A stretch of DNA of 64,000 nucleotides, taken from Streptomyces sp. S.PNR 29. Its GTDB lineage: Bacteria > Actinomycetota > Actinomycetes > Streptomycetales > Streptomycetaceae. Made by a program: the position numbers and the translations under genes. Positions 1 through 11,766 of this stretch are shown here, piece after piece. Location: the NCBI RefSeq assembly GCF_030386795.1, contig NZ_JANUQM010000010.1, forward strand, positions 186,001 to 250,000. The letters are read 5' to 3'. Position 1 is the stretch's first letter. Each line of letters begins with the position of its first letter. The notes below the pieces were generated by a model that saw only the letters and a list, made by a program, of their open reading frames with translations, was not told the DNA's origin and did no database searches.

Positions 1-1
1 C

Positions 2-661
2 GACGTCCTGGTCACCAACGCCGGCATTCTGCGCGACAAGGTGCTGTGGAAGATGACCGACGACGACTTCGACGCGGTGATCACCACCCACCTCAAGGGC
101 ACCTTCACCTGCGCCCGCGCCGCCGCCGTCCGCATGCGCGAGCAGGGCGAGGGCGGCAGCCTGATCCTGATCGGCTCCCCGGCCGGCCAGCGCGGCAACT
201 TCGGCCAGACGAACTACGCGGCCGCGAAGGCCGGCATCGCCGCCATGGCCCGCACCTGGGCCATGGAACTGGGCCGCGCGAACATCACCGTCAACGCCGT
301 CGTGCCGGTCGCGGCGACCGCGATGACCGAGACCATCCCCGCCTTCGCCCCGTACATCGAGGCCATGAAGAACGGCGAGCCGCTGCCGGACTTCCTCCGC
401 AAGGGCGAGGGCTTCGGCACCCCCGAGGACTGCGCGGCCCTGATCCCGTTCCTCGCCTCCGAGGCCGCGCGCGGCATCACGGGGCAGGCCATCGGCATCG
501 GCGGTGACAAGGTGGCACTCTGGTCGCATCCGCAGGAGATCAGGGCGGCCTACGCCGACGGCGGCTGGACCCCCGACGCCCTGGCCGCCGCCTGGCCCAC
601 CTCGGTCGGCGCGGAACTCCAGACGGTCGGCATCCCGGCGCCGAAGCTCCCGGAGGCGTGA
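2..661 (+). CDS. Short-chain dehydrogenase/reductase, 5' end outside window
   Basis: The frame is open from the first bases, so the glycine-rich NAD(P) motif and the start codon lie upstream of the window. About 219 residues are visible. NAG of the Rossmann fold is at visible residues 6-8, a serine in IGSPAG near 59, and the catalytic Tyr/Lys pair in NYAAAK near 72-76, so this is a classical SDR of the 3-oxoacyl reductase or hydroxyacyl dehydrogenase type. The stop codon shares one base with the ATG of the next gene (TGATG), which implies translational coupling. With the downstream amidohydrolase, CoA ligase and MaoC hydratase it would oxidise a 3-hydroxyacyl-CoA to a 3-ketoacyl-CoA; that role is inferred from context. 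Family sure, substrate unknown. Confidence 0.9.
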   Translation, partial: DVLVTNAGILRDKVLWKMTDDDFDAVITTHLKGTFTCARAAAVRMREQGEGGSLILIGSPAGQRGNFGQTNYAAAKAGIAAMARTWAMELGRANITVNAVVPVAATAMTETIPAFAPYIEAMKNGEPLPDFLRKGEGFGTPEDCAALIPFLASEAARGITGQAIGIGGDKVALWSHPQEIRAAYADGGWTPDALAAAWPTSVGAELQTVGIPAPKLPEA

Positions 662-1548
662 TGGACCTCTCCATGAACGTCGACGAACTGGTCGCCATCG
701 ACGTCCACACCCACGCCGAGGTCTCCTCCAAGGGCCACTCCTCCCTGGACGACGACCTGCACGACGCCTCCTCCGCCTACTTCAAGGTCGAGGGCAAGCG
801 GAAGCCGACGCTTGAGGAGACGGCCGCCTACTACCGTGAGCGGAAGATGGCCGCCGTGATCTTCACGGTGGACGCCGAGTCCGCCACCGGCACCGCACCG
901 GTCCCCAACGAGGAGGTCGCCGAGGCCGCCGCCGCCAACGCGGACGTGCTGATCCCGTTCGCCTCCATCGACCCCTTCCGGGGCAGGGCGGGGGTCAAGC
1001 AGGCGCGGCGCCTGGTCGAGGAGTACGGGGTGAAGGGATTCAAGTTCCACCCCAGCATCCAGGGCTTCTTCCCCAACGACCGCTCGGTGGCGTACGACCT
1101 GTACGAGGTGATCGAGGAGACCGGCACCATCGCCCTGTTCCACACCGGCCAGACCGGCATCGGCGCCGGGGTGCCGGGCGGGGGCGGGATCCGCCTGAAG
1201 TACTCCAACCCGCTCCACGTCGACGACGTCGCCGCCGACTTCCCGCACCTGAAGATCATATTGGCGCACCCGTCCTTCCCCTGGCAGGACGAGGCCCTCG
1301 CCGTCGCCACGCACAAGCCGGGCGTGCACATCGACCTGTCCGGCTGGTCGCCGAAGTACTTCCCGCCGCAGCTGGTGCAGTACGCCAACACGCTGCTGAA
1401 GGACAAGGTCCTCTTCGGCTCCGACTTCCCCGTCCTCACCCCCGACCGCTGGCTCGCCGACTTCGACAAGCTGACGATCAAGGAAGAGGTCCGGCCGAAG
1501 ATCCTCAAGGAGAACGCCGCCCGCCTGCTCGGGCTGACCACACCGTAA
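661..1548 (+). CDS. Amidohydrolase-family (TIM-barrel) hydrolase, possible beta-ketoacyl-CoA hydrolase
   Basis: The protein has 295 residues. It starts with the metal-binding HxH of the amidohydrolase superfamily (DVHTHAE, His16 and His18), has further histidines in LFHTGQTG and ILAHPSFPW, and the terminal Asp in FGSDFPVLTPDRW. This is the amidohydrolase_2 fold. The ATG at 661 overlaps the SDR stop; a GTG at 658 is possible but less natural. In Rhodococcus p-hydroxycinnamate catabolism an amidohydrolase (CouO) is proposed to cleave a 4-hydroxyphenyl-beta-ketoacyl-CoA in place of a thiolase, beside a ligase, hydratase and SDR. The same set of families sits here in one operon, so a retro-Claisen role on an aryl beta-ketoacyl-CoA is the best inference. 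Family assignment is firm, reaction is not. Confidence 0.88.
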   Translation: MDLSMNVDELVAIDVHTHAEVSSKGHSSLDDDLHDASSAYFKVEGKRKPTLEETAAYYRERKMAAVIFTVDAESATGTAPVPNEEVAEAAAANADVLIPFASIDPFRGRAGVKQARRLVEEYGVKGFKFHPSIQGFFPNDRSVAYDLYEVIEETGTIALFHTGQTGIGAGVPGGGGIRLKYSNPLHVDDVAADFPHLKIILAHPSFPWQDEALAVATHKPGVHIDLSGWSPKYFPPQLVQYANTLLKDKVLFGSDFPVLTPDRWLADFDKLTIKEEVRPKILKENAARLLGLTTP

Positions 1549-1559
1549 GGGGCGCGAAG

Positions 1560-3065
1560 ATGCGCAACGAGGGACTGGGTTCGTGGCCCGCACGCCGGGC
1601 CCGCAAGACCCCGCACCGCACCGCCCTGATCCACCGCGACACCGCGATCACCTACGCCGACCTGTACGCACGCACCACCCGGCTCGCCCACGCCCTGCGC
1701 GCCCGGGGCGTCAGGCGCGGCGACCGGATCGCCTACCTCGGCCCGAACCACCCCTCCTACCTGGAGACCCTGTTCGCGGCGGGCACGCTCGGCGCGGTGT
1801 TCGTGCCGCTCAACACCCGGCTCGCCGGGCCCGAGATCGCCTACCAGCTCAGCGACTCCGGTGCGAAGGCCCTCGTCTACGGCCCCTCGCACGCCGGGCT
1901 CGTCGCCGGGCTGCCGGGCAGCACGGACGTACGGACGTACCTCGAGGTCGGCGCCGAGTACGAGGAGGAGGTCGCCGGGGCCCCGGACGAGCCGATCGAC
2001 GAACCGGTCACCACCGACGACACCTGCATCATCATGTACACCTCGGGGACGACGGGCCGCCCCAAGGGCGCGATGCTCACGCACGGCAATCTCATCTGGA
2101 ACGCGTTCAACGTCCTGATCGACCACGACCTGATCGCCGACGAACGCGCCCTGGTCTCGGCGCCCCTGTTCCACACGGCCGGGCTGAACATGCTCACCCT
2201 GCCCGTGCTGCTCAAGGGCGGTACCTGCGTCCTGGTCGAGGCCTTCGACCCGGAGACCACCTTCGACCTGATCGACCGGCACCGCATCACCTTCATGTTC
2301 GGGGTGCCGACCATGTTCGACCAGGTGGCCCGGCACGAACGCTGGGCGGCCGCGGACCTGTCCTCCCTGCGCATCCTCACCTGCGGGGGCTCCCCGGTCC
2401 CGACACCGCTCATCGCGAAGTACCAGGAGCGCGGGCTGACCTTCCTGCAGGGCTACGGCATGACGGAGGCGGCCCCCGGCACGCTCTTCCTGGACGCCGA
2501 ACACGCGGTCACCAAGGCGGGTTCGGCGGGCGTACCGCACTTCTTCAGCGACGTGAGGGTCGTACGGCCCGACATGTCACCGGCCGACGTCGGCGAGACC
2601 GGCGAGGTCATCGTCCGCGGACCGCACGTCATGCCCGGCTACTGGGGACTGCCCGAGGAGACGGCCGCCTCCTTCGCCGACGGCTGGTTCCGCAGCGGCG
2701 ACGCCGCCCGGATCGACGAGGACGGCTACGTCTTCATCGTCGACCGGATCAAGGACATGATCATCTCCGGCGGGGAGAACATCTACCCCGCCGAGATCGA
2801 GGACCAGCTCCTCGCCCACCCGGACATCGTCGAGTGCGCGGTCATCGGCGTGCCGGACGACAAGTGGGGCGAGGTGCCGCGCGCGGTCGTCGTACCCCGG
2901 GAGGGCGCCGCGCTGGACCCCGACGAGGTCCTCGCGTCCCTGGCCGGACGCCTCGCCAAGTACAAGATCCCCAAGTCGGTGGTGGTCGCGGACGAACTGC
3001 CGCGCACCGCCTCCGGCAAGCTCCTCAAGTCCCGGGTGCGCAAGCGCTACGGCACCGACTCCTGA
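1560..3065 (+). CDS. Acyl-CoA synthetase (AMP-forming ligase)
   Basis: A 501-residue member of the ANL superfamily, close to the usual length. The P-loop reads YTSGTTGRPKGAMLTH (near residue 158), the A5-type motif GYGMTEAAPG is near 298, and the C-terminal lid carries GEVIVRG, WFRSGD, RIKDMIISGGENIYPAEIE and the lysine motif RTASGKLLK. It activates a carboxylic acid to its CoA thioester with ATP. The ATG at 1560 follows the previous stop by 11 bases. With the SDR, amidohydrolase and MaoC genes it most likely activates the entry substrate of a side-chain shortening pathway, for example an aryl propenoate or propionate. Fatty acid or other aryl acid substrates cannot be excluded. Confidence 0.93.
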   Translation: MRNEGLGSWPARRARKTPHRTALIHRDTAITYADLYARTTRLAHALRARGVRRGDRIAYLGPNHPSYLETLFAAGTLGAVFVPLNTRLAGPEIAYQLSDSGAKALVYGPSHAGLVAGLPGSTDVRTYLEVGAEYEEEVAGAPDEPIDEPVTTDDTCIIMYTSGTTGRPKGAMLTHGNLIWNAFNVLIDHDLIADERALVSAPLFHTAGLNMLTLPVLLKGGTCVLVEAFDPETTFDLIDRHRITFMFGVPTMFDQVARHERWAAADLSSLRILTCGGSPVPTPLIAKYQERGLTFLQGYGMTEAAPGTLFLDAEHAVTKAGSAGVPHFFSDVRVVRPDMSPADVGETGEVIVRGPHVMPGYWGLPEETAASFADGWFRSGDAARIDEDGYVFIVDRIKDMIISGGENIYPAEIEDQLLAHPDIVECAVIGVPDDKWGEVPRAVVVPREGAALDPDEVLASLAGRLAKYKIPKSVVVADELPRTASGKLLKSRVRKRYGTDS

Positions 3066-3080
3066 GTTAAGGACACCTTC

Positions 3081-3536
3081 ATGGGCATCACCGTCAACGG
3101 TCTCGACGAACTGAAGAAGCTCGCCGGCAGCGACCTGGGCACCAGCGAGTGGATCGAGGTCACCCAGGAGCGCATCGACACCTTCGCCGACGCCACGGGC
3201 GACCACCAGTGGATCCACGTGGACCCGGAGAAGGCCGCCACCGGCCCCTTCGGCGCGCCCATCGCGCACGGCTACCTCACCCTCTCCCTCTTCATCCCGC
3301 TGTTCACCGAACTGCTGGACGTCCAGGGCGTCACCACCAAGGTCAACTACGGCCTGAACAAGGTGCGTTTCCCCGCACCCGTGAAGGTCGGGTCGAGGAT
3401 CCGGCTGGTGGGGAAGCTGGCGGAGGTCGAGGAGGTGCCCGGCGGAGTGCAGATCAGCGTCGACGGCACGATCGAGATCGAGGGCGGAGCCAAGCCGGCG
3501 GCGGTACTGCAGAGCCTGTCGCGGTTCTACGCCTGA
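3081..3536 (+). CDS. MaoC-family (R)-specific enoyl-CoA hydratase
   Basis: A single hot-dog domain of 151 residues. The hydratase-2 signature is visible as FADATGDHQWIHVDPEKA with the catalytic Asp/His pair, followed by GPFGAPIAHGYLTLSL. An AAGGA ribosome binding site precedes the ATG at 3081. Enzymes of this family add water to enoyl-CoA; here it would supply the hydroxyacyl-CoA for the SDR at the head of the operon. Its last 10 coding bases overlap the 3' end of the convergent gene on the other strand, so there is no space for a terminator between them. Family sure; partner order inferred. Confidence 0.92.
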   Translation: MGITVNGLDELKKLAGSDLGTSEWIEVTQERIDTFADATGDHQWIHVDPEKAATGPFGAPIAHGYLTLSLFIPLFTELLDVQGVTTKVNYGLNKVRFPAPVKVGSRIRLVGKLAEVEEVPGGVQISVDGTIEIEGGAKPAAVLQSLSRFYA

Positions 3537-4369
3537 CGGTACGAATAGACCGCAGTAGCCACCGCGCACACCCCCGGCGGGATCACCTCCGCGCGCAGCG
3601 TGCCGCTGGTCACGTCGTAGTCGACTCCCTCGGTCTCGAACGTGCCCGTGCACACGCTGCGCTGCGGCAGTGCGAACAGGCTCTTCACCGAGCCGGTGAC
3701 CGGCCGGCCGTCCGGCTTGTGCGGCAGGTCGACCTGGAGCAGCGGCCGGATCTCGGGGAACAGGGTTCCGGTGGCGTCGTTCGACGCGCACACCAGGCGG
3801 GTGTCGGTGACGAAGTCGCAGCCCTGGATGTCGCGCACCGGCCTGTCCAGGGTGATCTGCCCGGCCTCCGGCAGCGCGCCGCCCGTCGGCGCAGTGGACG
3901 GGTTGAGCAGGGGAGCGGGGAAGACCTGGAGTCTGCGCTGCTCGCCCCACTCGCCCGACACCAGCCACTGCCCGTCGGGCGAGACGGCGGCGAAGGAGTT
4001 GTTCACCTTCTCGCCCGCGGTCAGCTGATGGACGTACTCGTAGCGCTTCCCGGCCGGGGTGGTCACCGCGAACATCTTCGACGTGGCCGTGTCGGCACCC
4101 TGGTAGGCGTCGAAGACATGGCCGCGCGCGATGTCCGGGTCGCCGATGTGGTTCCAGCCCTTGACGCGAAGAGCCGGCGGGACGGAGACCAGGCCCCGGT
4201 ACAGCAGCGAGCCGTCCGCACGGCTCGCGAGGCCCTGGCCCGAGCCCAGCGTGTCGGTGTACGCCGTGCCGGTCTGCACCCACTGGGGGTCACCGGCGGC
4301 CGACGCCGTACCCGCGCCCAGCGCGAGGGCTCCCGATAAGGCGGTGGATACGAAGAGGTGACGTCTCAT
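3527..4369 (-). CDS. Secreted protein of unknown function, beta-propeller-like
   Basis: The chosen ATG at 4369 gives 280 residues starting MRRHLFVSTALSGALALGAG, a clear Sec signal peptide ending near TASA (about residue 24). The frame stays open 19 codons further upstream, but those codons lie inside the preceding gene. The mature part has blade-like phrases such as FAAVSPDGQWLVSGEW and a few cysteines (GCDFVTDTRLVC, VCTGTF) that could form disulfides outside the cell. No catalytic motif was recognised. Its ATG overlaps the stop of the PHP-domain gene (TGATG), so the two are probably translated together. It may be a companion or anchor of the exported hydrolases upstream; this is inference. 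Confidence 0.8.
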   Translation of the reverse strand: MRRHLFVSTALSGALALGAGTASAAGDPQWVQTGTAYTDTLGSGQGLASRADGSLLYRGLVSVPPALRVKGWNHIGDPDIARGHVFDAYQGADTATSKMFAVTTPAGKRYEYVHQLTAGEKVNNSFAAVSPDGQWLVSGEWGEQRRLQVFPAPLLNPSTAPTGGALPEAGQITLDRPVRDIQGCDFVTDTRLVCASNDATGTLFPEIRPLLQVDLPHKPDGRPVTGSVKSLFALPQRSVCTGTFETEGVDYDVTSGTLRAEVIPPGVCAVATAVYSYRQA

Positions 4370-6069
4370 CAGGAGCCCTTCACGTCGACGAAGATGGGGT
4401 TCGCATAGAACCACGTATCGGCCCACGGGTCACCGTTTCCGGGCTCGTGGGGGATCGGCCCGTGCGGGTCGACGGAGGCGCCGAGGTAGCCGGTGCCGTG
4501 CCGGTTGCCGTCGCTGCCGCGCAGCCGGAGGTAGAAGGACTCGTCCCCGGCGGTGACCGGGATGCGCAGGGTGTACGTCCCCGTCCGGCCGGTGACGTCC
4601 GTGGTGTGCACGACCCTGGTGTCGGGCGCCCGCCAGCTGTCGCGGTCGGCCACCGGGCCGCGCACCGCGCCCCGGATGACGTCCACATGCGCCAACTCGG
4701 GCAGGAGGCCGTGCGGGTTGGGGCGGGAGGCGGTCGTCACGGTGACGGTGAGCGTGAGCTTGTCGCCCTCTCGGACGCGCAGCCTGCTGCCCAGCGTCAC
4801 ACCGGGGCCGTCGTCGCAGTCGCGCTTGAGGCGCACGTCGAGGCCGTCCAGCAGGTGCCCGTGGTCGAGCCAGACACGGCCGGCGCGCAGGCCCGCCATC
4901 ACCGCCCGGTAGCCGATGGGGGCACCGCCCCCACCGTTCAGGTAGTGGGGGAGGGTGACGCCGACGTGCGTACGGCTGAACTGGCCCGGCCAGAAGTCGC
5001 TGCCCGGCTGCGGGGAGCCGGTGTCGACCGGGTCGGGCAGCTTGCCGGTGTTGTCGAAGTTCTGCCCCGCCGGCCAGTCGCCGTTCCTCCAGGTGTCGAA
5101 GACGATGCGGTGGGCGTCGGAGTTGGTGGTGACGGAGAACAGCCTGCCCTCGGCCAGCATCGAGTCCCACAGGCCGCCGACGGTCGCCGTCGCCCAGTCG
5201 AAGCCGCCGTACGTCGGATACGCGTCCGCCGGGTAACCCGCCCACGACTGCGCGGACGGCTTGTTCTCGTACTCGCCCCGGATCGACGTGGAGCCCCGCC
5301 AGCCGGGGATGGCCGCGCCCTGGGCGCCCGGCGCGCCCTCCATGCCGATCATGATCTCGGGGGCCGCGTCCCGCCAGTTGCGCATCTCGTGCGGGGAGTC
5401 GATGCCCAGGCGCATCGGGTGGTTGGCGAGGACCAGCACGTCGTCGACGTAGCCGGTGCGGCGCTGCTCGGCCAGCCACTGGAGTGCCTTGACGGCGTGC
5501 GCTTCGTTGCGGGCGGTGTCGGCGGCCCCGGCGGATCCTTCGGTGTAGCCGAGCAGCTTGCCGTCGAAGGCGCTCTCGAACCGGGTCAGTACGTCGACCT
5601 CGTGCGGACCGGGCGCCACGAACACCGTGCAGTGCTCGGCGGCCGGGATGTACCACTCCAGGCCCTGGAAGATCAGCTGGCGCGGGTTCTCGGCGCGGGC
5701 CCTGAGGATCTCCTCATGTTCCAGCGGGGCGCCGTACCGGGCGTGCCCGAAGTTGGAGTGCTCGGTGAACACCATCCAGTCCAGGCCGTACTTCGCGCCC
5801 GCGGCGGCCAGCTGGGAGAACGTGTACTTGGCGTCGTGGCTGTAGACGGAGTGGATGTGGTGGTCGCCGACCAGGTAGGCGAGGTGGGGGTCGTTGCCGC
5901 CGAGGCGTCTGTCGTCGGCGGCGAGAGCCGGGGTCGCGGACCCGAGGGCGAGCGCGGCGCCGAAGAGGCCCGCGCGGCGCAGGAGCCCGCGTCTGGAGAC
6001 GCCCTGCGCGTCCAGGGCGGCGGCGGGGACGGACGGGTCGGCCCAGGCGGGCAGCTGTTGCTCGGCCAT
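4369..6069 (-). CDS. Exported PHP-domain metal-dependent phosphoesterase-like protein
   Basis: 566 residues with a twin-arginine signal (SRRGLLRR at about 25-32, hydrophobic stretch, ALAAD near 50). The PHP domain begins with GDHHIHSVYSHDAKY, followed by FTEHSNFGHARYG and later LANHPMR and TNSDAHR, which supply the usual metal-binding His and Asp residues. The C-terminal third (LGSRLRVREGDKLTLTVTV onward) looks like a beta-sandwich. Family members hydrolyse phosphoesters with Mn, Fe or Zn; the substrate here is unknown. It lies between a coupled secreted propeller-like gene and a secreted calcineurin-type phosphoesterase, so a set of extracellular phosphate-releasing enzymes is plausible. Confidence 0.87.
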   Translation of the reverse strand: MAEQQLPAWADPSVPAAALDAQGVSRRGLLRRAGLFGAALALGSATPALAADDRRLGGNDPHLAYLVGDHHIHSVYSHDAKYTFSQLAAAGAKYGLDWMVFTEHSNFGHARYGAPLEHEEILRARAENPRQLIFQGLEWYIPAAEHCTVFVAPGPHEVDVLTRFESAFDGKLLGYTEGSAGAADTARNEAHAVKALQWLAEQRRTGYVDDVLVLANHPMRLGIDSPHEMRNWRDAAPEIMIGMEGAPGAQGAAIPGWRGSTSIRGEYENKPSAQSWAGYPADAYPTYGGFDWATATVGGLWDSMLAEGRLFSVTTNSDAHRIVFDTWRNGDWPAGQNFDNTGKLPDPVDTGSPQPGSDFWPGQFSRTHVGVTLPHYLNGGGGAPIGYRAVMAGLRAGRVWLDHGHLLDGLDVRLKRDCDDGPGVTLGSRLRVREGDKLTLTVTVTTASRPNPHGLLPELAHVDVIRGAVRGPVADRDSWRAPDTRVVHTTDVTGRTGTYTLRIPVTAGDESFYLRLRGSDGNRHGTGYLGASVDPHGPIPHEPGNGDPWADTWFYANPIFVDVKGS

Positions 6070-6084
6070 GGTGGTCCTTGAGGC

Positions 6085-6141
6085 GTCAGTGGTGCATGAA
6101 GGGGTCAGTGGTTCGTGAAGGGCTCAGTGGTTCATGAAGGA
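6085..6141. repeat. Three tandem 19-bp repeats at a gene 3' end
   Basis: Three head-to-tail imperfect units, GTCAGTGGTGCATGAAGGG (6085-6103), GTCAGTGGTTCGTGAAGGG (6104-6122) and CTCAGTGGTTCATGAAGGA (6123-6141), with one to three mismatches between neighbours. The third unit encodes the last residues and the stop of the metallophosphoesterase on the minus strand; the other two fill most of the gap before the PHP gene. It looks like slippage duplication of a gene end. Confidence 0.85.
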
Positions 6142-7953
6142 CGTGACGGGCAGCGCCCGCGCGACGATCCGGACGTCGCCGAGGCGGCCGTACAGGATCT
6201 GGTCGATCTTTCCGCCGTACTCGTAGCCGCCGAGCAGCCACGGCAGCCCGACCGAGGTGATGCCGACCGCGGTGGCCTTCGGATTGCGGACCACCGGGCA
6301 GCCCTCGACGTACATCGTCGTGTGCTCGCCGTCGTTGACGACCGCGAGATGCCACCAGGTCTCCAGTGGGGTCTCCTGGCCCCAGTTGGTCGCGATGCCC
6401 TCCTGGTTGAGCGGGCGCATCGCCCACTGAGGCTCCCGGTCGTTGGACAGCGACAGGGTGGCCAGCGGCTCGTCCGGATCGTCGGCGGTCTTGCCGGCGG
6501 CGCCGCCCGTGCCCGTACGGCTGACCAGGCCGGCCCAGGCGTTGTGGGAGGGGTCCCAGTTGGTGGGAAGGCGGTAGAACGCCTCGATGGTGTAACCGTT
6601 CGCGAACCTCTCCGCGTTGAGCGGTGCGCCGTCGACCGTGCGCAGGTACGCGCCCCGCAGCGGGGACTTGTAGCCCTGGAACTCCAGGCTGCCGTGGCCG
6701 GGCTGGTCCGGGTGGTGGTCGGCGGACCAGCCCAGCCGGCCGCCGCCCACCGTGACGAGCGCGAGGTCGTTGCCGCGTCCGGACAGGTCCCGGACGGTGC
6801 CGTGCACAGGCTCCTCGAAGCGCCAGTAGGCGACCGTGCCCGGGACGAGTAGCTGCGACGCGGGCCGCGCCGGACGGGCCGGTACCGGATCGAAGCCGGA
6901 GAAGCGGTCGGCGAAGTCGATCTCGACGGTGAACCGGTCGGCGTCACCGCTGAGTTCGATCTCCTGCCGCTCCAGCTCGTTGAGCCCGTCGGCGGCCCGG
7001 CCGAGGATCCACGGGGAGACCGTCTCCACGTCGATGACGTTCCGGTCCAGGTCGAAGTGGTAGAGGCGGATCATCGCAGCGCCGCCGAAGTAGCGGTTCT
7101 GGTAGTTCGTCAGGTGCAGGTGGACGTCATGTCCGGCCGCGTTCGCGCGGATCGCCCGGCCGGCGGGCCAGTAGTGCCCGTTGAGGGTGAGGAAGATCTG
7201 GTCGTGGTCCTTGACCAGCTGGTCCCACAGCTGCTGCCCGTAGGACGACAGGGAGTCGTCCTCGGCGACCAGCTCGTGCGTGGTGAGGATGACCGGCGTC
7301 CTCGGGTGCCGGGCGATGACGTCCTCGGCCCACGCGTACCCCTTCTCCGACAGCCGCCAGTCCAGTGCGAGCACCAGCCACTCGCGTCCCGCTGCCCTGA
7401 ACAGGTGGAAGGTGTTGTAGCCGTCGGAAGAGGCGCCGCCGAAGGTGGGCCTGCCCTGGAACCGCCGCGGCCCGAAGGCGTCCAGGTACGGCGTCGGGCC
7501 GCGCTGGTCGTCCGTGGACGACTTCACGTCGTGGTTGCCGGCGAGGACGCTGTAGCCGACGCCTTGCCGGTCGAGCAGCCGGAAGGCGTCGCCGATGGCC
7601 GCGAACTCCTCCGCCGCGCCGTTCTGCGTGAGGTCGCCGAGGTGGGAGAGGAAGACGATGTTCTTGTCCCCGCCGTGCTCCAGGAGATAGCGCAGGGACG
7701 CCTCCACCGGCGCCCTGTCGATGCTGGGCCCGTCGAAGAGGTACTGCGTGTCGGGCATCACGGCGAGCGTGAAGCGGCGGCTGTCCGGGTCGGGGCGCCA
7801 ACTCGTCGCCTCCGTCCGTGCGGTGGCGGCGGGCACCGCCACCGCGGTCGCCGCGGCGCTCGCGCCGAGCAGCGCGGTGGCCCGCAGGAAACTGCGTCTT
7901 CCGGCGCCGGCCTGAGGGGCCTCGCCCTGTTCGTGCTCATGCGAAGTACACAC
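6124..7953 (-). CDS. Tat-exported calcineurin-type metallophosphoesterase with LamG-like C-terminus
   Basis: The GTG at 7953 is chosen because GGAG lies six bases upstream and because it opens directly on a Tat signal: GRRSFLRATALLGAS at about 18-32 and a cleavage site near VPAATA at residue 45. This gives 609 residues. The phosphoesterase metal motifs follow: MPDTQ (66-70), LSHLGDLTQNG, VLAGNHDVKS, LTTHELV and LNGHYW. From about residue 400 a concanavalin or LamG-like beta-sandwich is seen (VAYWRFEEPVHG, YTIEAFYRL, WWHLAVVNDGEH). It probably hydrolyses phosphate esters outside the cell, with the C-terminal lectin-like domain binding a carbohydrate or surface; substrate unknown. The gene end is part of a triplicated 19-bp repeat. 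Confidence 0.88.
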   Translation of the reverse strand: MCTSHEHEQGEAPQAGAGRRSFLRATALLGASAAATAVAVPAATARTEATSWRPDPDSRRFTLAVMPDTQYLFDGPSIDRAPVEASLRYLLEHGGDKNIVFLSHLGDLTQNGAAEEFAAIGDAFRLLDRQGVGYSVLAGNHDVKSSTDDQRGPTPYLDAFGPRRFQGRPTFGGASSDGYNTFHLFRAAGREWLVLALDWRLSEKGYAWAEDVIARHPRTPVILTTHELVAEDDSLSSYGQQLWDQLVKDHDQIFLTLNGHYWPAGRAIRANAAGHDVHLHLTNYQNRYFGGAAMIRLYHFDLDRNVIDVETVSPWILGRAADGLNELERQEIELSGDADRFTVEIDFADRFSGFDPVPARPARPASQLLVPGTVAYWRFEEPVHGTVRDLSGRGNDLALVTVGGGRLGWSADHHPDQPGHGSLEFQGYKSPLRGAYLRTVDGAPLNAERFANGYTIEAFYRLPTNWDPSHNAWAGLVSRTGTGGAAGKTADDPDEPLATLSLSNDREPQWAMRPLNQEGIATNWGQETPLETWWHLAVVNDGEHTTMYVEGCPVVRNPKATAVGITSVGLPWLLGGYEYGGKIDQILYGRLGDVRIVARALPVTSFMNH

Positions 7954-8003
7954 GGGTGCTCCAGGAAAGGTGGGCAGCGGGCAGTGAGCGGGGGGTGTGT
8001 CTG

Positions 8004-10915
<2,912 letters not shown>

Positions 10916-10919
<4 letters not shown>

Positions 10920-11755
10920 CCGCGCACGGCCCCCTTGGCGAGGTCGCCGATGATCTGCCGGGCGCCGATGGCGAAGACGATCAGCAGCGGGAGGAGGGCG
11001 AGCAGGGCGCCGGTCATCACCATGCCGTAGTCGGTGGTGCCGTGGACTCCGTTGAGCTGGGACAGCGCGACCTGGAGGGTGACGTTGTCCGGGTTGGTGA
11101 GGGCGATCAGCGGCCAGGCGTAGTCGTTCCACTGGCCCATGAAGGTGAAGATGCCGAGGAAGGCCAGGCCCGGGCGGACCACGGGGAGCGCCACGTGCCA
11201 GTACTGGCGCAGGAAGTTCGCCCCGTCCAGCCTGGCGGCGTCGAGCAGCTCGTCGTGGATGGCGCTCCTCATGTACTGGCGCATCCAGAAGATGCCGAAC
11301 GCGTTGGCCGCCGCCGGCACGATCAGCGCGGTCATCGAGCCGATCCAGCCGATCTTCGCCATGATCACGAACTGCGGGATGACCTGGAGCTGCGTCGGCA
11401 CCATGAAGATCACCATCAGCAGCGCGAACAGCACCTTGCGGCCCGGGAACTCGAACTTGGCGAAGACGAACGCGGCGAGCGAGTCGAAGAACAGGACGAG
11501 GAACGTCACCGACCCGGCCACCAGCAGCGAGTTGAACATCGAGCCGAAGAAGTCGATGTTGTCGAAGAGGCTGCGGACGTTCTCGAGGAAGTGCGTGCCC
11601 GGCAGCAGCTTCGGCGGGTAGGAGAAGATCTCTGTCGTCGTGTGCGTCGACATGATGACGGCCCAGTAGAACGGGAAGGCCGACAGCACCACGCCGACGA
11701 TCAGGGACCCGTGCAGCGCGATGCCCCGGCGCCCGGAGCCCTTGATGGATGCCAT
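10916..11755 (-). CDS. ABC sugar importer permease, MalG type
   Basis: 279 residues from the ATG at 11755 with about six membrane segments. The cytoplasmic EAA loop reads LLDAARLDGANFLRQYWHVALP. This is the CUT1-family second permease, which pairs with the MalF-type permease encoded just upstream. It forms half of the membrane pore for an oligosaccharide. No ATPase gene lies nearby, as is common in Streptomyces, where a shared MsiK-type ATPase serves many CUT1 importers (established for other systems, inferred here). It is translationally coupled to the beta-galactosidase. Confidence 0.94.
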
Positions 11756-11766
11756 GGTGTGCGGCC

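Noticed and set aside
831..2540. Minus-strand frame opposite the amidohydrolase and ligase genes
   Set aside because: Low-complexity Arg/Gly/Val composition typical of an antisense shadow; both plus-strand genes have full family motifs.
10920..11132. N-terminal extension of the beta-galactosidase frame
   Set aside because: Arg/His/Pro-rich shadow of the permease gene; the ATGA overlap supports 10919.
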